Below, piece after piece: positions 59,509 through 64,000 of a stretch of 64,000 bases of DNA. The position numbers and the translations under genes are program-made. The notes below the pieces were generated by a model that was not told where the DNA came from, did not search any database, and saw only the letters and a program-made list of their open reading frames with translations. The DNA comes from Mortierella sp. BCC40632 (lineage: Eukaryota > Mortierellomycota > Mortierellomycetes > Mortierellales > Mortierellaceae). The stretch spans positions 1,442,501 to 1,506,500 of the forward strand of contig WAEK01000007.1 in assembly GCA_011634665.1 (NCBI GenBank), given 5' to 3'. The stretch's first letter is position 1; every line of letters begins with the position of its first letter.

Positions 59509-60508
59509 ATGTCCTCGCAGTCATCACAGGCAGCTGCCGTCCGTCTTCAGCAGATCAGCAACCATCTTTCAAGTAAGAGCTCGGACCTACAGCAGCCACC
59601 TTGGGCTGGGCTAGACTTACTCCGTCACCCCGGAGACTCTCTTCCTAATAGTCATTGTCTTTTTTTTTTTTTTTTTACGCGAAAACGGTTTGAAAAAAAA
59701 AAAAAAAAATAGCATCCGTGTTTGAAAAAGTACCTGCTGCTCCTGCGGACGCCATCTTTGCACTGAGTGCAGCCTACAAGGCAGATACACACCCAAAGAA
59801 AGTTGACCTTGGCATTGGTGCCTACCGATCAAATGAGGGCAAACCCTGGGTCCTCCCTGTAGTCAAGAAGGTATGCAAATACTATCCCAATAACGCGTGC
59901 AAAGCTAAAAGAGTCTGATAGCATTCATGTTGAACGTGAACCAAGAGACTTATAAACTCACGGACTCTCTCATCGTTTCTAATGATACCAAGGCCGACCG
60001 AATTTTGGTCAGTGACGAGAGTCTTGACCATGAATACTTGCCGATTCTCGGATTGATGCCCTTCCGTTTAGCAGCGGCCAGGTTGATCCTGGGCGCCAAT
60101 AGCAAAGCCATTGCCGAGGGTCGCGTTGGAGCTGTCCAGTGTATCTCTGGTACCGGAGCCGTGTTCACAGGGGCCCAGTTCCTCGCACGCCACTACCCAG
60201 TCAAGGGCGCGACGTGTTACATTTCCAAGCCCACTTGGGGTAAGAGCAATCTTCATAACACTTTACTTTACTCGTTTGCTGTCCCGCTTTTAGCATTTTT
60301 TTTTTTTTGTTTTTTATTTTTTCACTTTATGACACACAGAGGGTGTAACTTGTTGAGGCGCTGCAGCTCAAGAGAGGTGCACAGTCAATGAACCAACAAT
60401 GCTCTGTTTAAGAAGAGGAAAAGGACTCATGTCTTAGTCATCCTGACTACCCCTCTGAACCACCATCAAAGAAACTCCCAGCTAAACAAGTGCCTGTGTG
60501 TCTCTCCC

Positions 60509-60542
<34 letters not shown>

Positions 60543-61363
60543 TCTCTACAGCCAACCACCGTGCCATCTTTGAAGGCGTAGGTATCCCAGTCCAAGAGTA
60601 CCCGTATTGGGATCCCGTTACAAAGGGTCTGGATCTCAAAGGGCTTCTTGGGACGATGCAGGCGGCTCCTGCTGGATCCATCTTCTTGCTCCACCCTTGT
60701 GCTCACAACCCAACGGGCGTCGACCCAACACCGGAACAATGGAAGCAAATTGCAGATGTGATGGTTGCCAAGAACCACTTTACCTTTTTTGACTGTGCTT
60801 ACCAGGGCTTTGCTTCGGGTAGTCTTGCCAGAGACTCATTCTCGGTCCGGCACTTTGCGGAACGCGGTATCGAGTTTTTTGTTGCACAATCCTTTTCCAA
60901 GAACTTTGGTCTCTACAGTGAGCGAGCTGGAAACCTGACGATTGTTGCCCGCACTCCTCAGATCAAGGATCATATCGAGTCCCAGATCGCCAAGGCCCAA
61001 CGAGCCGTGATCTCGAACCCACCCGCGTATGGATCCAGAATTGTGAACCTTGTTCTGAATGATCCAAAGCTCTACAAGGAGTGGGAAGAGAACCTCACGA
61101 CTATGGCCGACAGGATCATGTCCATGCGTAAGGCGCTGTTTGATGAGCTTACGAGACTTGGTACACCTGGGAAGTGGAACCATGTTGTGGACCAGATTGG
61201 CATGTTCTCCTTTACGGGATTGACGGTAGCTCAGGTCAAGGTGATGAAGGAGAAGTATCATGTTTATCTTACGGACAATGGACGTATCTCAGTGGCAGGA
61301 CTCAACACCAACAATGTCAAGTATGTTGCTCAGGCTATTGACGATGTTGTCCGTCATCACTAG
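59509..61363 (+). CDS. AAT2: Aspartate aminotransferase, probably cytosolic
   Basis: Predicted exons are 59509-59572, 59713-59870, 59993-60239 and 60552-61363; 426 aa. PLP-dependent fold I enzyme interconverting aspartate + 2-oxoglutarate and oxaloacetate + glutamate. Motifs: VDLGIGAYRSNEGKPWVLPVV (substrate-side N-terminal segment), LDHEYLPILG, CISGTGAVFTGAQF, HPCAHNPTGVDP (PLP Asn), FDCAYQGFASG (Asp and Tyr to PLP), QSFSKNFGLYSERAGN (Schiff-base Lys in SFSKN) and GRISVAGLN (substrate Arg). The short N-terminus (MSSQSSQAAAVRLQQ) is only mildly basic, so cytosol is favoured over mitochondria. Intron 1 has T17 and A17 blocks, with the A block against the TAG acceptor. Intron 3 has a (TTA)n run just before CTCTCTACAG. 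Confidence 0.95.
60512..60540. repeat. (TTA)n microsatellite in aminotransferase intron 3
   Basis: About ten TTA/ATT units just upstream of the exon 4 acceptor. Confidence 0.9.
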
Positions 61364-61689
61364 AATGTCTGGACTTTTTTTGTTTGAATTCATGCTCAAT
61401 CGTTCATTTCTTTCTCAATAAAAAAAAAAAAAGGCATATCAAAGAATTTTGCACGAGAAACTGTTTATCGAGCCTCTTGACTTTTGGATTGCATTGTTGT
61501 TGGCTGCAGAATTCTATCTCCTTTCTCTCTTTTTCTCTCTATTTTTCTCTATTTCTCTCTCTCTCTATCTTCTCTCTACTTCTCTACCTCTCTACTTCTC
61601 TACCTCTCTACTTCTCTACCTCTCTAGTTCTCTAGTTCTCTACTTCTCTCTCTTCCCCTCTTTCTTTCTCTTTCTCAATGTAATTAATG

Positions 61690-62171
61690 ATCGTTTGTGA
61701 CCAGCCACCAATGCTCTTGGTGTAAGCATCGGTGCAGGAGCTAAGCAGACATTGACCGTTTCTATGAACAAACAATCCAAATGACCCGTCACCCTCTCCT
61801 CCCTTGCAGATCTGTGCCACTGGGGAAACAATTGATAGGTGACCTTAAGAAAAGAAAAGAAAAGAAAAAAAAGTTTGTTTACTAAACATCTTTGGCAAGA
61901 GGCATTATTGTTAACTGGGATCCGCTCTTTTTTTTTTTTTTTTTTGTTTGAAGATGGCTCTTCTAGATGACAAGCATAGCTACGTTTTCTTCTTTTTCTT
62001 CTTTTTCTTTCTTTTTCTTTCTTTTCCTCTTTCCATCTCCTCTTTGAGGTAGAAATAGAGCAACATGATGTTTGTTGAGGGTCAGGAACAGGGGAAGGGA
62101 GGAAGGGGAAGCCAAGGTCAAGGAAAAAGAAAACACATGCGCATCTATTTTTAAAAAAGAAGAGGGAAAAA

Positions 62172-62211
<40 letters not shown>

Positions 62212-62381
62212 AGAGAGATTTGCCTGATCAATTCCAAGCACCCGTACAACAGAAACATTTCAATGATCCAGATTGCCGTTGCTCAACCTAGAGCCGAAGA
62301 AGGAAGGGAAAAAAAAAGAACAAAAAGCTTGTGATTGAGAGGCAACAGGTCCCCATCGGTTTGAACTGGCAGAGCAGAGAG

Positions 62382-62424
<43 letters not shown>

Positions 62425-62512
62425 TCTCTGCATACCTAACTACCCAAAACTGAGCAGATTGATGTAGACCCCGGCTCAAAAAAAAAAAAAAAAAAAAAAA
62501 AGTCTGCGACAT
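61690..62512 (-). other. Possible unresolved small multi-exon gene
   Basis: Minus-strand open stretches of mixed composition lie after acceptor-like signals: an AAG at about 61845 opens a frame of about 55 codons, other short ones lie near 62230-62290, and a possible start is at 62512. Phase does not join cleanly and the family is not recognised. Listed so that the region is not read as surely empty. Confidence 0.2.
62169..62211. repeat. (GAAA)n microsatellite
   Basis: About ten AAGA tetramers in the terminal non-coding interval. Confidence 0.9.
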
Positions 62513-63347
62513 GGCCCAAGGTACCGTTGGCTTGGGACCAAAAGTTATCAGCTCTTTTGGTCAAGGGATTAAGCAAGTTAAAACAATACCTTTTTCCCCA
62601 CCCCTCTCACCCTGAAGTCTCTTCTCTACAAGGAGCCCCTTCTAGAGCGATTGTGGATCGTCAGCATTCTGTAGATAGAGTAGTGAACATTCAGTAGTTT
62701 TTTTTTTGTCTGGGCAATCGCCAAATTGACCATTCTAAGATTATCTTTTTCAGAAGAGGCAGAAAAAAAAAAGGTCATTGAGGCATTCCTTTCTCACTTT
62801 GCAGACCACTCATCAACCCAGAGAACAGACTCTCCTATTTTTTTTTTTTTCTTTTACCAGGGATGCACGTAAGCCCTACAGCTAGAGCGCAACTACAAAG
62901 GAGGTGAATGCAGGGCGTTTTTTTTTTTTTTGTTTTTTTTTTTTTTTTTTCGCCTTCCCCTGCTCACCCGACCTTCAGAATTGACGGTGCAGAAAAAAAA
63001 AATAGTACTCCTATTCTTTTTTTGGGGATAAAGAAAGAAGGGTCGCGAATGAATAGATGTGTTTGGCCGAAGAAAAGAAAAAAGAAAAAGAGAGAGAGAG
63101 AGAGAGAGGAGCAGGGAAGGAGCAATTGCTCTTTTTTGTTGAGTCCCCTCTGGAGGGGGCTTTATTATGCCGTTCCAGGAACAGATTAGGAACCTTGTGT
63201 AGAGGAGAGGGGGGGGTAGAGAGGGGAAAGGGCCATGTAGAGTGTGAAGGGTGAAAGAAACATTTTGTATAGTCATCGCCGACAAGTCGATCAAGCCGAG
63301 GATGTCTGTGTGTGTGTATGTCGGGGGAAGGACAAACACCGGGGCCT

Positions 63348-63381
<34 letters not shown>

Positions 63382-63587
63382 TCGTAGGAGAGATGCACCA
63401 ATTCGGCTGAATTGTGTGTGTCTTTTTCAGAAACACCGTCAGGACTGCGTTCTTTTCGGCAAATAATGAAGGGAAAGAACCTCAGGTCCAATGGTCCCAC
63501 AAGGACAGATCGGAGGACAACCCTGATTGACCGGCCAGAAAGAACAGTCCTCAGACAGAGATTCAACTCCCGCTGTTTGCCCACAGG

Positions 63588-63595
63588 TATAAAAG
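63588..63595 (+). promoter_or_regulatory. TATA-like box TATAAAAG
   Basis: Perfect TATAAAAG in a mixed-sequence stretch; a second, TATATAA, is at 63865-63871. Either could serve a plus-strand gene starting near the right edge. Confidence 0.35.
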
Positions 63596-63969
63596 GACTC
63601 GCCAAGCGGGCAAGGGGCTGGTTCTTCATTCATCAGTAGTGACTTCTATATCTGTAAACTTCCTACGGGAAGCATAACATTTTTTTCAATGATGATAAGT
63701 TACTTGGATTATTCTCAACTAGAATGATTACAAAAAGGCTTTCTGACTCTGTAACCCTTACAGAACGATTTGTCCCTTACTGATGGATTTCTGAGTGACT
63801 CGCGGGCCCTTTCTTGCGGTCTGCGCGCGCGCAATTGCTCTCTTCTCTCCTTTACTTAACCAACTATATAACTGCAACAAACAAGCTGGCTCTTGAGTGT
63901 GTTCGGTTCCTCTTTCTGTTGTTCCTTCTCTCTCTTGTCATCACACGACTGTAGTGCAAGCCAGAGGTG

Positions 63970-64000
63970 ATGCTGGCAGCCACCAAACAGATGATACAGA
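63970..64000 (+). CDS. Possible start of a further gene, cut by window end
   Basis: ATG at 63970 opens a frame (MLAATKQMIQ) that reaches the window edge, 99 bp after TATATAA (63865-63871) and after a CT-rich leader (63895-63938), the arrangement seen before other genes here. Only ten codons are visible, so product and even coding status are unknown. Confidence 0.25.
   Translation, partial: MLAATKQMIQ

Larger units (their letters stand above)
61364..64000. other. 2.6 kb terminal interval, mostly non-coding
   Basis: Holds CTCTACTTCTCTAC minisatellite-like repeats (61570-61645), GAAA tetramers (62169-62211), (TC)n (62387-62421), T and A runs, and two TATA-like boxes. Minus-strand segments such as SFGLFVHRNGQCLLSSC (about 61725-61795) and RGLHQSAQFW (about 62440-62470) look protein-like, with AAG and CAG acceptors nearby. 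They may be exons of a small split minus-strand gene, but I could not join them into a known protein. Confidence 0.45.

Noticed and set aside
46743..61363. A chromosome-segregation gene cluster (haspin, CENP-B-like)
   Set aside because: The genes between are metabolic or unrelated; proximity alone does not support a functional cluster.

Overview
The window is 64 kb of nuclear DNA from an early-diverging filamentous fungus, most likely Mortierellomycota (Mortierella and relatives). The grounds are spliceosomal genes with many short introns (about 100-400 nt), a Ral-type small GTPase (a branch missing from the common yeasts), chitin deacetylase, an Ecl1-type zinc protein, mid-range GC, and very many A/T homopolymers and (TC)n runs in introns and leaders. 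The clade is my inference; I could not run a phylogeny. No viral, organellar or bacterial segment was seen.

Layout. 1-10 kb (+): the 3' part of a WD40/inositol-polyphosphate 5-phosphatase, then a CSC1/OSCA/TMEM63 membrane channel. 10-20 kb: complex I assembly methyltransferase NDUFAF5 (-), then porphobilinogen deaminase, chitin deacetylase and Ral (all +). 20-27 kb is sparse: a 5.5 kb gap that may hold a long 5' leader intron, then a serine-rich orphan. 27-36 kb: a large putative DNA-binding protein with a duplicated helical module (+), an NR2C2AP-like protein (-) divergent from exosome subunit RRP41 (+), and ASTRA subunit ASA1 (+). 37-46 kb: a TBC protein with a 2.6 kb first intron, a decayed AT-richer stretch with LRR-like relics, and RBX1. 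46-61 kb: haspin kinase (-), ethylmalonyl-CoA decarboxylase-like ECHDC1 (+), an alpha/beta hydrolase (-), an Ecl1-type zinc protein (-), a CENP-B-type HTH protein (-) and aspartate aminotransferase (+). The last 2.6 kb is mostly non-coding, with TATA-like boxes and possibly the first codons of a further gene.

The genes are mostly housekeeping and do not form a pathway cluster. Exons were rebuilt by hand from GT-AG signals, phase and family conservation, so junctions are predictions. The most unusual signals concern gene structure: an 11-nt micro-exon in the deaminase gene, a first coding exon consisting only of ATG in RRP41, paired T-tracts and A-tracts inside introns with A-runs abutting 3' splice sites, and a conserved RBX1 exon that no longer reads in frame. 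The most interesting protein is the roughly 994-residue protein at 27.4-30.4 kb with its tandem module.
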